Source: Microbacterium sp. SYP-A9085
GTDB lineage: Bacteria > Actinomycetota > Actinomycetes > Actinomycetales > Microbacteriaceae
Direction of reading: 5' to 3'
DNA length: 64,000 nucleotides
Assembly (NCBI RefSeq): GCF_009649635.1
Contig: NZ_WJII01000004.1
Location: forward strand, 124,001-188,000
Within the stretch, counting starts at the first letter, position 1. Each line of letters begins with the position of its first letter. Below the pieces are notes generated by a model. The model saw only the letters and a program-made list of their open reading frames with translations. It was not told where the DNA came from and ran no database searches. The position numbers and the translations under genes were made by a program. Shown one piece after another: positions 45,344-54,846 of this stretch.

Positions 45344-46123
45344 ACCAGGACCGCGGTACCCGGAGCGCAGGCCATCGCCCGCGCGGCGTCGCTGCTGCGC
45401 CTGGTGACGGCGGCGGGCGCCGGCGGCGTGACCGTCAGCGATCTGGCCCGGCAGGCGGAGCTGACGCGTCCGACGACGCATCGCCTGCTGACCGCGCTGC
45501 GCCACGAGGGCCTGGTCGACCAGGACGACCGGACCGGCACGTGGATGCCGGGGCCCGAGCTGTTCCTGATGGGCAACGTAGCCGCCGCACGCTACGACAT
45601 CACCGAGATTGCGCGGGACATCGTGCGCTCGCTGGCCGTGCGCACCGAGGAGAGCGCGTTCCTCTCGGTGCGGCGCGGCGACGAGACGGTGTGCCTGGTG
45701 CACGAGGAGGGCAGCTTCCCAATCCGGTCGTTCGTGCTGCATGAAGGGGTCCGCTTCCCCCTGGGCGTGGCGTCGGCGGGCCTCGCAATCCTCGCATTCC
45801 AGCCGCCCCACGATGTGGACGCGTATTTCGAGCGGCACCCCGAGCTTGCCGAGCGGTACGGCCCCGCGCACGACGAGGCGCGACTGCGCCGGCGGCTTCG
45901 CGAGACCACCGAGCGCGGGTACTCGCTCAACCCCGGGCTGATCGTCAAGGGCAGCTACGGCATCGGCGCAGCCGTGTTCAGCCGGGACGGGCACCCGCAA
46001 TGGGCGCTGAGCCTGAACGGCGTGGAGTTCCGCTTCGGGCCCGATCGGCTGTCCGAGCTCGGCCGGACGCTGCTGGCCCATGCGCACCAGCTGACGTCGC
46101 GGATCGCCGCGGTCCGTCGCTGA
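45338..46123 (+). CDS. IclR family transcriptional regulator
   Basis: This 261-residue protein has an N-terminal winged helix (AIARAASLLRLVTAAGAGGV then VSDLARQAELTRPTTHRLLT) and a C-terminal IclR effector domain (RSFVLHEGVRFPLGVASAGL and GLIVKGSYGIGAAVFSRDG). It is divergent from scoA-scoB-thiolase and is likely to repress or activate that operon in response to a ketone-body or acid effector. The ATG at 45338 has no clear ribosome site, so leaderless translation is possible. Confidence 0.92.
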   Translation: MDTRTAVPGAQAIARAASLLRLVTAAGAGGVTVSDLARQAELTRPTTHRLLTALRHEGLVDQDDRTGTWMPGPELFLMGNVAAARYDITEIARDIVRSLAVRTEESAFLSVRRGDETVCLVHEEGSFPIRSFVLHEGVRFPLGVASAGLAILAFQPPHDVDAYFERHPELAERYGPAHDEARLRRRLRETTERGYSLNPGLIVKGSYGIGAAVFSRDGHPQWALSLNGVEFRFGPDRLSELGRTLLAHAHQLTSRIAAVRR

Positions 46124-46126
46124 CCA

Positions 46127-47017
46127 TCACTCTTCCCACGCGTGGGCGACGGCACCGGCCACCACATCCGCGCCACCGGGCGACATGGCTATCGTGTAGT
46201 GGTTGAGGCCCTCGACCCGCCGGTGGCGGACGCCGGGGTACGCGGGGAGCACGCGCTCGAGGTAATCCGGGGCGTACAAGCCCGGCGGATCGTCCTGCAG
46301 CCCCCGCGGAACCGTGATCAGGCGCACATCGTGTCGCATCCGCCCGAGTGCGTCGGGCAGGGCCGTGCCGGTGGTCATGTCGACCGTGTCGTCCACCACG
46401 GTGTCGTAGCTCGTCGCGGGACGCAGCATCCCAGCCCCCGCGTCCACAAGATCGTACGCGAGGTACTCCTCCAGCTCGGGACTCCAGTCGTTGCGGAAAG
46501 CGGGGTGATCACGCCAGAACGCGAGGTAGTCGCCGACCGAAGCGAAGCGCATGCGCAGCCGCGCGGCAGTGGGACCGAGGATGTGGGCGACCACCTGCTC
46601 GGGGTCCAGCCCCGAGGGCACGTCCAGCGGCAGTCCGCCGTCGACCAGCACCAGCCGTGCGACTGCGCGCGGGTGCAGGTCGGCCAGGACCGCTGCCACG
46701 AAGGCGCCCATCGAGTGCCCGACGACGAGTGTCTGCGCGACGTCGAGGGCGTCGAGCACCGCTGCCATGTCGGTTGCGTGGGCGGCCATGCCCGCCGCGC
46801 CGAGCACGGTGTTGCTGCGACCGCGCCCGCGCAGATCGGGAGCGATCAGCCGCACCCCCGGAAGTCGCTGCGCGACCTGCTGCCACGCCAGGTGCGAGGA
46901 TGTCACGCCGTGCACGAGCAGCGCCGTGGGGGCATCGGACCGTTCGGCATCCCAGACGCCGACCCGAAGCATCCCTCCGTCGACGGCCACCTCGATCTCG
47001 CGGCGGGGACGGCTCAT
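46127..47017 (-). CDS. Alpha/beta hydrolase
   Basis: ATG 47017 overlaps the dehydrogenase stop as ATGA, giving 296 residues. It has the alpha/beta hydrolase pattern: oxyanion LVHGVTSSHLAW, DLRGRGRS, nucleophile elbow VVGHSMGAF (catalytic Ser about 108), and C-terminal EGLNHYTIAM (His about 277). Acidic residue follows the sixth strand region. It might hydrolyse an ester such as hydroxybutyrate or lactone; the substrate is not clear. It is the last gene of the nine-gene operon and ends 3 bp from the convergent IclR gene. Confidence 0.88.
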   Translation of the reverse strand: MSRPRREIEVAVDGGMLRVGVWDAERSDAPTALLVHGVTSSHLAWQQVAQRLPGVRLIAPDLRGRGRSNTVLGAAGMAAHATDMAAVLDALDVAQTLVVGHSMGAFVAAVLADLHPRAVARLVLVDGGLPLDVPSGLDPEQVVAHILGPTAARLRMRFASVGDYLAFWRDHPAFRNDWSPELEEYLAYDLVDAGAGMLRPATSYDTVVDDTVDMTTGTALPDALGRMRHDVRLITVPRGLQDDPPGLYAPDYLERVLPAYPGVRHRRVEGLNHYTIAMSPGGADVVAGAVAHAWEE

Positions 47018-47766
47018 CGAGCTGTCCATCCACCGTCGATCGTGTACGAGGCTCCGGTGGTCATGCCCGATGCCGGCCCCACCAGCCAGCCCACCAGCGA
47101 TGCGACCTCCTCAGGTTCGACGAGCCGCTTGACCGCCGTCTCGGTGAGCATGATCCTCTCGACCACCTCCGACTCCTCGATGCCGTGCACGGCCGCCTGA
47201 TCGGCGATCTGCTTCTCCACCAGCGGCGTGCGCACATACGCCGGATTGACGCAGTTGCTGGTCACGCCGTGCGCGGCACCCTCGAGCGCGGTCACCTTCG
47301 ACAGGCCCTCCAGCGCGTGCTTGGCCGCCACGTACGCGCTCTTGAATGCGCTGGCGCGCAGACCGTGCGCGCTGGAGATGTTGACCACGCGGCCCCAACC
47401 CCGGTCGTACATCCCCGGCAGCACTGCCCTGATGAGCAGGAACGGCGCTTCGACCATGAGTCGCTGGATGAGCCGGAACGCGTCTGGATCGAAGTCCACG
47501 ATCGGGGCGACCCGCTGGATGCCGGCATTGTTCACGAGGATGTCGGCCTGCAGCCGCAGGTCGTCCAGCGCGCGGGTGTCCGACAGATCGACGGTCCACG
47601 CCTCGCCGCCGACCGCGGCGGCCGCCGCCTGCGCGGCATCCGCGTTCAGATCCGCGATCACGACGTGCGCGCCGCGTCCGGCCAGTTCCCGGGCGCAGGC
47701 CAGCCCGATGCCGCTGGCACCCCCGGTGACGACGGCACGCCTGCCGTCGAGGTCTCGCTCGGTCAT
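47014..47766 (-). CDS. 3-hydroxybutyrate dehydrogenase (SDR)
   Basis: ATG 47766 overlaps the TetR stop by 4 bp and gives 250 residues. SDR signatures are AVVTGGASGIGLACARELAG (NAD), VNNAGIQRVAPIVDF, catalytic Ser in VVNISSAHGL and YVAAKHALEGLSK (Tyr-x-x-x-Lys), then VNPAYVRTPLVEKQI. The phrase NNAGIQRVAPI and SSAHGL with FKSAYVAAKH match D-3-hydroxybutyrate dehydrogenase (BdhA). It would make acetoacetate, the substrate of ScoAB. Confidence 0.88.
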   Translation of the reverse strand: MTERDLDGRRAVVTGGASGIGLACARELAGRGAHVVIADLNADAAQAAAAAVGGEAWTVDLSDTRALDDLRLQADILVNNAGIQRVAPIVDFDPDAFRLIQRLMVEAPFLLIRAVLPGMYDRGWGRVVNISSAHGLRASAFKSAYVAAKHALEGLSKVTALEGAAHGVTSNCVNPAYVRTPLVEKQIADQAAVHGIEESEVVERIMLTETAVKRLVEPEEVASLVGWLVGPASGMTTGASYTIDGGWTAR

Positions 47767-48443
47767 GGCCGTCCGTCCTTCCGGGTCGCGCCGCGCACGG
47801 CGAGCGCGTTGTCGATGAATCGCATCATTGCGTCGAAGACCTCGTCCGGGATGCTCTCCGGCACCGTGCCGGCCCCGTCGCGCTCCCAGAGCAGGAAGCG
47901 CATGCCGATCAGCTCGCCCAGGCCCATCAGGGCCCACGCGGTGATCTCGGGATCCAGCGCCGGGTCGATCTGGCCGTCCCGCTGCGCACGGGCGAGACCC
48001 TGCTCGTACCCTTCCACGATGCGGGTGTAGTGCAACCGCAGCATCTCTGGCGAGACGAACTCGGCTTCGCGGACCACCCGATACAGCGCGGGGTGCTCAG
48101 CCGTGAACCGGAAGAACCCGGCGAAGCCCGCACGCTCCGCTGCGAGGCGATCGGTCGCGTGCGACATGGCCTCGGCCATCGAGTGACGCACACGCTGGTT
48201 CAAATCGAGGACGAGCGACTCGAAGATGGTCTGTTTGCTGTCGAAGTAGAGATAGAACGTGCCCAGCCCGATCCCGGCGCGTTCGGTGATCTTCACGATC
48301 GACGCTTCGTGATAGCCCTGGTCCGCGAAGACGTGCTCGGCGGCCGCGAGCAGGCGACGGCGCGTCGCCTCGCCGCGCTTGGTGAGCGGGCGGCCGGTGA
48401 TCGACGAGACGTTCAGCGGGGTCTGCTCATCCTGCATGCTCAT
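47763..48443 (-). CDS. TetR family transcriptional regulator
   Basis: This 226-residue protein has an N-terminal TetR helix-turn-helix (ADQGYHEASIVKITERAGIG then LGTFYLYFDSKQTIF). The C-terminal half is a helical ligand domain. Start at 48443 has GGAGG upstream; overlaps the acyl-CoA synthetase stop by 17 bp. It lies mid-operon between synthetase and dehydrogenase, so probably controls the transport-catabolic operon in response to an acyl-CoA or acid. Confidence 0.9.
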   Translation of the reverse strand: MSMQDEQTPLNVSSITGRPLTKRGEATRRRLLAAAEHVFADQGYHEASIVKITERAGIGLGTFYLYFDSKQTIFESLVLDLNQRVRHSMAEAMSHATDRLAAERAGFAGFFRFTAEHPALYRVVREAEFVSPEMLRLHYTRIVEGYEQGLARAQRDGQIDPALDPEITAWALMGLGELIGMRFLLWERDGAGTVPESIPDEVFDAMMRFIDNALAVRGATRKDGRP

Positions 48444-50013
48444 GGGATCCCTCCTGGATCAGGGCGCGTGCCCGTTCGCGCAGCCGTGAGCGCGCGAACT
48501 TGTCGATCGCCGACCGCGGCAGTTCGTCCACCGGGACGATGCGCACCGGCACCTTGAACGAGGCGAGGTGATCTCGGGCGTGAGCGATCAGCTCATCCTC
48601 CGAACACGCGGCCCCCGGCCGCAGTTCGACGAAGGCGACACCGCGCTCACCCCACACGCGGTCGGGGACCCCGACGGCGACGGCGGCTTGCACGTGCGGG
48701 TGCGTGCACAGGGCGCGCTCGACTTCGGCGGGGGCGATGTTCTCCCCGCCGGAGATGTAGATGTCCTTGACCCGGTCGACGATGCGATACCGGCCGGATC
48801 CGTCCCGGCGCGCCAGATCCCCGGTTCGCAGCCACTCCCCGCACCGGGCGCGCGCGCTTTCGGCCGCGTCGCCCAGGTATCCGGCGAACACGCTGGGCCC
48901 GCGGACCCAGAGCTCGCCGATGGCGCCCGCCCCCAGCGGCAGACCGGTGGCGGGATCCGCGATGCAGACGTCCACGTGCGGATAGGCGGCCCCGACGGTG
49001 CCGGCCGCGGCGTCCCCTTCGCCGGCGGTGACCGTCAACACGTTCGGGCCCGCTTCGGTGAGGCCGTAGCCGGCCAGCAGCTCGACACCGCGGATGCGCC
49101 AGGCCCCGCGAAGGTCCTCGTCCAGCGGGGCGCCGCCGACCTGCGCGATGCGCAGCGAGGAGAGATCGGATGCCGGGAACCGGACGTCGTCGGCGAGAAG
49201 ACGATACTGGGTGGGCACGCCCATGAGCGCGCTCACGCCGCGCTCCGGGATCAGCTGCAATATCCGGTCGGGCTGGAACGATCGCTCCAAGACCACGGTC
49301 GCTCCCGCCCACCATGCCAGGAGCGGCTGCACGTTCCAGGCCGCGACGTGGAACTGCGGGAGGGCGCACAGGACCACGTCCGACGCGGTCAGCTGGACCA
49401 CGCCGTCCAGCGCGAGGTTGTTCCAGAAGCAGTTCGCATGCGTGAGCACGACGCCTTTGGGCGTCCCCTCGCTCCCCGAGGTGAAGATGACCAGGGCGGG
49501 GTCGTCGTCGCGGACCGCTCGTGCCGCGGTGGCCGGTCCGGAGCTGCCGGACCGAGACGGCACATGCGTTTCGACTCCGGCGACGCCGAGCATCGCGGTC
49601 GGTGCGAAGCCCCGCGTCCGGCTGATCGCGTCGGAGGCGAGACCCGCGTACTCCTCCTCGACGAGGATGAGTTGCGGGTCGGCGCGGTCGACGACCGCCG
49701 CCAGTTCGGCGGCGGTCAGGCGCCACGACAGCGGGACGAACGCGACCCCGATCTTCACGCAGGCGAAGAACGCCACGACGTGGTCGATGGAGTTGCCGGA
49801 CAGCGTCGCGATCCGGTCGCCGGGTCCATACCCGCTGCGCACGAACAGCGAAGCCAGGGCGGCGGCGCGCTCGTGCAGCCGGCGATAGTCGATCGTCACA
49901 CCTCGGTCGTCGATGGCGGTCTTCCCCGGGGACGCGGCGGCACGGTCGTCCAGCCACCGTCCGATGGTGTGCGGCTCGTCCGCCGGGGCCCATGTCCCCG
50001 GAACGATCGTCAC
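48427..50013 (-). CDS. AMP-dependent acyl-CoA synthetase
   Basis: A GTG start at 50013 overlaps the livM stop by 4 bp, giving 528 residues of the ANL superfamily. Motifs: VIFTSGSEGTPKGVVLTHAN (P-loop), GYGLTEAGPNVL, EWLRTGDLARRDGSGRYRI, then VDRVKDIYISGGENIAPAEV and the C-terminal catalytic Lys in LPRSAIDKFARSRLR. It activates a carboxylate to an acyl-AMP and then CoA thioester. With the coupled transporter it probably activates the imported acid. The chain length cannot be predicted. Confidence 0.92.
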   Translation of the reverse strand: MTIVPGTWAPADEPHTIGRWLDDRAAASPGKTAIDDRGVTIDYRRLHERAAALASLFVRSGYGPGDRIATLSGNSIDHVVAFFACVKIGVAFVPLSWRLTAAELAAVVDRADPQLILVEEEYAGLASDAISRTRGFAPTAMLGVAGVETHVPSRSGSSGPATAARAVRDDDPALVIFTSGSEGTPKGVVLTHANCFWNNLALDGVVQLTASDVVLCALPQFHVAAWNVQPLLAWWAGATVVLERSFQPDRILQLIPERGVSALMGVPTQYRLLADDVRFPASDLSSLRIAQVGGAPLDEDLRGAWRIRGVELLAGYGLTEAGPNVLTVTAGEGDAAAGTVGAAYPHVDVCIADPATGLPLGAGAIGELWVRGPSVFAGYLGDAAESARARCGEWLRTGDLARRDGSGRYRIVDRVKDIYISGGENIAPAEVERALCTHPHVQAAVAVGVPDRVWGERGVAFVELRPGAACSEDELIAHARDHLASFKVPVRIVPVDELPRSAIDKFARSRLRERARALIQEGSHEHAG

Positions 50014-51134
50014 GCCCGGACCTCCGCCTCGGTGACCGCGGCATCCTCGTGTTCGGCATCCGCGAAGGCATCCGGCACCCGCCGTCCACGCCGACGGCGC
50101 GCCAGGGCGTCGACGGTGCCGGCGATGCCGCCGGGCAGGAACATCACCACGATGATGAACAGTACGCCCAGCAGGAACAGCGGCTCGGACAGGGGAATGC
50201 GCAGCACGTCCGGAAGCCCTGCGATGGCGTCGGACCGGGCGAGCACGGTCAGACGCTGGTCGAGCAGCGTGTAGACGACGCCACCGACGATGGCGCCCCA
50301 GCGGAACCCGACCCCGCCCAGGACCACCATCACCAGCACCGTGATCGTCAGATCGGCGGAGACCGCGTGCGGCTGCGTACCGCTCTGCAGCAGCATGTAG
50401 GCGATGCCCGCCAGGCCACCGGCGACGGCGGCCGCGAGGAAGACGACGAGCTTGGCACGGTAGGGGCTCAGGCCCAGCACTCGCACCCGCAGGTCGTTTT
50501 CGCGGGCTGCGCGGGCGATATGCCCGAGCCGGGAGCGGTCCACCCACACCGCGATCAGATAGGCGATCACCACGACCGCCAGGGCGAACCAGTACAGATT
50601 GCGGGTGTTGACGACGCCCACCAATGCGTCCGGCACGTGCGCGGTGGGCAAGCTCAGCCCTTCTTCCCCGCCGGTGATCTGCGCATTGCGTCGAACGAGC
50701 ACGGATGCCGCCTGGGCGAATGCGAGCGTCACCATGGCGAACGGGATGCCATTGACCCGCAGGCTGATCGCACCGGTGATCACCGCGATGACCAGCCCGC
50801 CCAGCACCGAGATCGCCACGCCCTGCCACAGCGGCACCTGCAGGGCCTGCAGCACGATCCCCAACCCGTACGCGCCCGCGCCGAACGAGAGAGCATGGCC
50901 GAAGGAGAGCAGCCCGGCGGTTCCCAGCAGCATGTTGTACGACAGCGCCAGTGCCCCGTACACCATGCACAACGAGATCAGCGCGAGGCTGCCGGGCGTG
51001 TAGGTGGGACCGGGCAGGATCCCGGGGATGCTGAGGTTCAGCAGCGGCAGGATCGCGAGGACGGCCACCACGACCACGCCGACGAGTGGCGCAGTGGCGA
51101 TCCGCCACGCGGTTCGGTGCTCGCTCGGCATCAT
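50010..51134 (-). CDS. livM: Branched-chain-type ABC transporter permease LivM
   Basis: This 374-residue inner-membrane permease has about ten helices, and the EAA-like cytoplasmic loop is in the region RVLGLSPYRAKLVVFLAAAV. LivM-type features are LISLCMVYGALALSYNMLLG and GGVGFRWGAIVGGVVYTLLD. The 4-bp overlaps at both ends couple it to LivH and the acyl-CoA synthetase. HAAT-family transporters import amino acids, but also urea, amides and carboxylates. The substrate here is unknown. Confidence 0.93.
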   Translation of the reverse strand: MMPSEHRTAWRIATAPLVGVVVVAVLAILPLLNLSIPGILPGPTYTPGSLALISLCMVYGALALSYNMLLGTAGLLSFGHALSFGAGAYGLGIVLQALQVPLWQGVAISVLGGLVIAVITGAISLRVNGIPFAMVTLAFAQAASVLVRRNAQITGGEEGLSLPTAHVPDALVGVVNTRNLYWFALAVVVIAYLIAVWVDRSRLGHIARAARENDLRVRVLGLSPYRAKLVVFLAAAVAGGLAGIAYMLLQSGTQPHAVSADLTITVLVMVVLGGVGFRWGAIVGGVVYTLLDQRLTVLARSDAIAGLPDVLRIPLSEPLFLLGVLFIIVVMFLPGGIAGTVDALARRRRGRRVPDAFADAEHEDAAVTEAEVRA

Positions 51135-52006
51135 GCGCGCCTCCCCAGAAGTCCGGCCGGTCGCACCAGGAGCACGACGGCGAGCAGCACGACGACGATG
51201 AAGTCACCGGTGCCGGCGAGGAAGAAATTCGCGAACTGCTGGAGCACGGCCACCAGCACGGAGGCGATCGCCGCGCCGAGCAGCGAACCGAGGCCGCCGA
51301 CGATCGTGACGATGAACGCGAAGATCAGCAGCGTCTGGCCGAGCCCCGCGGACACGTACCCCGCCCACTGCGCGGCGAGCACGCCACCGATGCCGGCGGC
51401 GGCCCCTCCGATCGCGAACACGATCGTGAAGGAGCGTCGGACGTCGATGCCGAGGGCGGTGACCATGGCCCGATTCTCGACACCCGCGCGGATGATGACG
51501 CCGTAGCGGGTGCGTCTTAGGAACAGGACGAGCAGGGCGAGGACGACGGTGGCGGCCACCATCAGCAGCCAATACACGTTGGGGACCTTCGCGCCGAGGA
51601 TCTCCGTCGTACGGCCGAGCCACGCCGGACCGGGGATGTAGATCGGGTCGGTGCCCCACATGCCGTCGAACAGGGCGATGGCGGCGAACGAGAGCCCAAC
51701 GGTGACGAGGACCTGCTCGATGTGCCGCTCGTACAGGGGGCGGATCAGCGCGAGCTCGGTCAGTGCGGCGAACGCTGCGCCCACGAGGGCCCCGACGAGG
51801 ATGGACGCGGCGAACCCGCCCCAGCTGCCGGCGTCCATCCGCCGCGCGACCTCCCAGCCGACGAACGCGCTCAGCGAGAGGAACACGCCGTGGGCGAAGT
51901 TCAGAACGTGCATGAGACCGTAGATCAGGCTGAGACCGGACGCCACAAGGAAGTACAGTGCGCCGAGGCCGACACCGGTGAGCAGGGCGAGGATGACGGT
52001 GCTCAT
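51131..52006 (-). CDS. livH: Branched-chain-type ABC transporter permease LivH
   Basis: This 291-residue permease has eight or so helices and the LivH signature VASGLSLIYGLMHVLNFAHG near the N-terminus plus RRTRYGVIIRAGVENRAMV and GGLGSLLGAAIASVLVAVLQ. It pairs with LivM. Overlaps livF and livM by 4 bp each. Confidence 0.93.
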   Translation of the reverse strand: MSTVILALLTGVGLGALYFLVASGLSLIYGLMHVLNFAHGVFLSLSAFVGWEVARRMDAGSWGGFAASILVGALVGAAFAALTELALIRPLYERHIEQVLVTVGLSFAAIALFDGMWGTDPIYIPGPAWLGRTTEILGAKVPNVYWLLMVAATVVLALLVLFLRRTRYGVIIRAGVENRAMVTALGIDVRRSFTIVFAIGGAAAGIGGVLAAQWAGYVSAGLGQTLLIFAFIVTIVGGLGSLLGAAIASVLVAVLQQFANFFLAGTGDFIVVVLLAVVLLVRPAGLLGRRA

Positions 52007-52743
52007 CTGTGCACCCCCTGCTCCGCATCGTCGCCGGCCCGGTCTGCGTGCACGCCCAGGAGCCGGCGGGTCAGCTCGGCGTCATCGAGGATGTCGGCCG
52101 TTGCACCCGTGTGCACGACCCGGCCGGCGGCGATGACGATGGCACGCGCGGCGAGCCGTCGCACGACCTGGAGGTTCTGCTCGACCAGGACGATCGGGAC
52201 GGTGCGCGCCGCCTGTTCGAGTGCGGCCGCCACCTCGTCGACCACCTTCGGCGCGAGACCCTTGGTCGGCTCGTCGACGAGCAGCACGCGGTTGTCGTTG
52301 AGCAGGGCCCGAGCTATCGACACCATCTGCTGCTGGCCGCCCGAAAGCGTGCCGGCGCGCTGCTGCGCGCGTGCAGTCAGATCGGGGAACAGCTCGGCGA
52401 CGCGGTCGCGGTGCGGCGTGCGGCTCCGTTCGGCCAGGGCGAGGTTCTCCGCGACGGTCAGGCCGGCGAAGACCTCGCGGTCCTCGGGCACGTAGCCCAC
52501 GCCGCGCTGCGCGATCCGGTGGGTGAGCAGTCCGTCGATGCGCTCCCCCGCCAGGCGCACCTCCCCGCGGCGCGGGATGAGTCCCATGATCGCCCGAAGC
52601 GTCGAGGTCTTGCCCACACCGTTGCGTCCGAGCACGGCGGTCACACCGTGGGCTGCGACGTCGAACGTGACATCCTCGACGACCTGCTGACCGGCGATCG
52701 AGGCACGCAGCCCCCGCACCTGCAGAACAGACGTGTCCGTCAT
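52003..52743 (-). CDS. livF: ABC transporter ATP-binding protein LivF
   Basis: This 246-residue ATPase has Walker A VLGRNGVGKTSTLRAIMG, signature LSGGQQQMVSIARALLN, Walker B VLLVDEPTKGLAPK and the His switch in VLVEQNLQVVR (Q/E form). The VEDVTFDVAAHGVTAVLGR context is LivF-like. It powers the LivHM permease. It overlaps livG by 4 bp (ATGA-type). Confidence 0.92.
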   Translation of the reverse strand: MTDTSVLQVRGLRASIAGQQVVEDVTFDVAAHGVTAVLGRNGVGKTSTLRAIMGLIPRRGEVRLAGERIDGLLTHRIAQRGVGYVPEDREVFAGLTVAENLALAERSRTPHRDRVAELFPDLTARAQQRAGTLSGGQQQMVSIARALLNDNRVLLVDEPTKGLAPKVVDEVAAALEQAARTVPIVLVEQNLQVVRRLAARAIVIAAGRVVHTGATADILDDAELTRRLLGVHADRAGDDAEQGVHR

Positions 52744-53504
52744 GCCGCGCTCCCCAGGTAGGCGCTCTGCACGAGCGGGTCCGCCATCACCGTCGTCGGG
52801 GCGTCGAACGCGATGATGGAGCCGGCGTACATCACCGCGACCTTCTGCACGAGGCCCATCAGCACCTCGATGTGGTGCTCCACCATGAGCACAGTGCAGC
52901 CCGTGGCGCGGTGCAGCTCACGGATGCTGTCGACGAGCCCCGCGACATCTCCGGAGGCGACACCGGCCATCGGCTCGTCCAGCAGGATGACGCGGGCACG
53001 GGTGGCCAGCAGCACGGCGATTTCGAGCTTGCGCTTGTCGCCGTGCGAGATGTCGCCGGCGCGCGCGCCCGCGCGGTGGGCCAGCCCGACGATCTGGAGC
53101 TTCTCGTGCGCCGTGGCGGTGGCCTGATCCGCCGCCGTCGGGAACCGCAGCAGCGAGTAGCTGCCACCGAGGGCGGCCTGCGCTGCGAGGCGTACATTCT
53201 CGAGGACGCTCAGCTGGGGAAAGAGGCTGGAGGTCTGGAAGGTGCGCCCCAGTCCTGCCCGCGCTCGGCGGGCCACCGACATCCGGGTGATGTCGGTGCC
53301 GGCCATCTCGACACTGCCTGCAGTGGGGCGGACCAGACCGGAGATCGCGTTGAACAGCGTCGTCTTGCCGGCTCCGTTGGGGCCGATGACGCCGACCAAC
53401 GCGCCGGGCGGCACGTCGAGGTCGACATCCTTCAGGATTCCGATGCCGCCGATCTGCAGGCCGAGTCCGCGAATGCGCAGCGCGGGCGGGACTGGGATGC
53501 TCAT
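52740..53504 (-). CDS. livG: ABC transporter ATP-binding protein LivG
   Basis: This 254-residue ATPase has Walker A GVIGPNGAGKTTLFNAISG, the FQTSSLFPQLSVLENV region typical of LivG, a signature ISHGDKRKLEIAVLLA and Walker B VILLDEPMAGV followed by VLMVEHHIEVLM (H switch). It partners LivF. It starts 2 bp after livK. Confidence 0.92.
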   Translation of the reverse strand: MSIPVPPALRIRGLGLQIGGIGILKDVDLDVPPGALVGVIGPNGAGKTTLFNAISGLVRPTAGSVEMAGTDITRMSVARRARAGLGRTFQTSSLFPQLSVLENVRLAAQAALGGSYSLLRFPTAADQATATAHEKLQIVGLAHRAGARAGDISHGDKRKLEIAVLLATRARVILLDEPMAGVASGDVAGLVDSIRELHRATGCTVLMVEHHIEVLMGLVQKVAVMYAGSIIAFDAPTTVMADPLVQSAYLGSAA

Positions 53505-53506
53505 GG

Positions 53507-54706
53507 CTACTTGGTCGCCTCCGCAGGGGCCACCTCGTCCGCGGGCACCGCGGCGATGAGCTCGGGGACGAACGAGCCGTTCTTGGCGACGAGCTTGGCC
53601 TGGTACATCTCCTGGATTAGCGCGTGATCGGACGCCCGCACGGTGGTCTTGCCCTTCGGGCCGTCGAAGCTGAAGCCCTCGAGCGCCTTCACCATGGCAT
53701 CCACGTCGCCGGCACCCTCCTTCACCGCGTGCACCAGCATGATGGCCGCGTTGAAGCCGTCCGGGCTGAACAGGTCGGGCGTGCCGCCGGCCTTCTCGAT
53801 GAGATCGATCATCGCCGTGTTCACCTTGTCGTCATTGGCGCCGGGGAAGTAGTAGCTGAGGAAGTTGATCTTCTCACTGGCCTGGCCGTAGGCGCCGAAC
53901 GTCGGCGAGTCACCGAGCCCGGTGACCACGGGGATGTCTTCGAGCACGCCCTGCTGCGAGAGCGCCTGCCACATCGCGCCGCTGGTCGCCCCCGCCCAGG
54001 CCACGAACACGAGATCGGGCTTGGACTGCAGGATCTGCTGGGCGAACGGGGTGAACTCGGTGGCATCCTCCGGGACGAGCACGCTGGCCACCGTCGCGCC
54101 CTTCGCGCCGAGGATGGCCTTCACTGCGGCGTCATTGCCCTGGCCGAAAGCGGTGTTCTGCGCGAACACCGTGATCTTCTTCCCGGCGACGTCGTCGAGG
54201 AACGTACCGGCGGTTGCGACGTCCTGCGCACTCTGGCGGCCTGACCGGAAAGTGTACTTGTTGACGCCGGTGATCCCGTCGACGGCCGCGGGCCCGGAGA
54301 TGAACAGGACCTTGTTCTGCGCAGCCTGCGCAGCCACGGCGAGAGCCACGCCGGACGACGTGCTGCCCATCAGGATCTTGGTGCCCTTGCCGATGAGGTC
54401 CTTCGCGGCGGTCACCGCGGTATCGGGGTCGCCGGCGTCATCGCGGTAGTCGATCTTCAGCGTGCGGCCGTCGACCTTCCCGGTGCCGTCGGTCGCGTAG
54501 TCCAGACCGGCCTTGAAGGCGTCGAGGTACTGCTTTCCGTAGCCGGCGAGGGGGCCGGTCTCGCTGCTGACGACCCCGACGCTGATCTCGCCACCGGCAG
54601 ACGGTTGGTTGCCAGTGTCCGCGACGCCCGGGGCGCATGCCGTGAGGGCGACCGCGGCAGCGGTCGCCAGCGCGCCCAGCAGCGCCATCTTCTTCGTAAC
54701 CCGCAT
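53507..54706 (-). CDS. livK: ABC transporter substrate-binding lipoprotein LivK
   Basis: This 399-residue periplasmic-binding-type lipoprotein has a signal peptide with lipobox ALTACAPG (Cys about 24) and a type I PBP fold (VGVVSSETGPLAGYGKQYLD to residue 390). It captures the ligand outside the cell for LivHMGF. It is the first gene of the operon, divergent from marR by 167 bp. Absence of strong discriminating residues leaves the ligand open. Confidence 0.92.
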   Translation of the reverse strand: MRVTKKMALLGALATAAAVALTACAPGVADTGNQPSAGGEISVGVVSSETGPLAGYGKQYLDAFKAGLDYATDGTGKVDGRTLKIDYRDDAGDPDTAVTAAKDLIGKGTKILMGSTSSGVALAVAAQAAQNKVLFISGPAAVDGITGVNKYTFRSGRQSAQDVATAGTFLDDVAGKKITVFAQNTAFGQGNDAAVKAILGAKGATVASVLVPEDATEFTPFAQQILQSKPDLVFVAWAGATSGAMWQALSQQGVLEDIPVVTGLGDSPTFGAYGQASEKINFLSYYFPGANDDKVNTAMIDLIEKAGGTPDLFSPDGFNAAIMLVHAVKEGAGDVDAMVKALEGFSFDGPKGKTTVRASDHALIQEMYQAKLVAKNGSFVPELIAAVPADEVAPAEATK

Positions 54707-54846
54707 GTGAGTGCCTTTCGCCGTTGGAAGGGAGTTTATGAAACCCGATTCAGGTATACGAATGCTACGGAGATCGACATCCGGTTGTCAACGCCGACAC
54801 ACGAGGCTGGGCGGACGGCCGAGTGCGGCTGATTCAATGCACCGTT

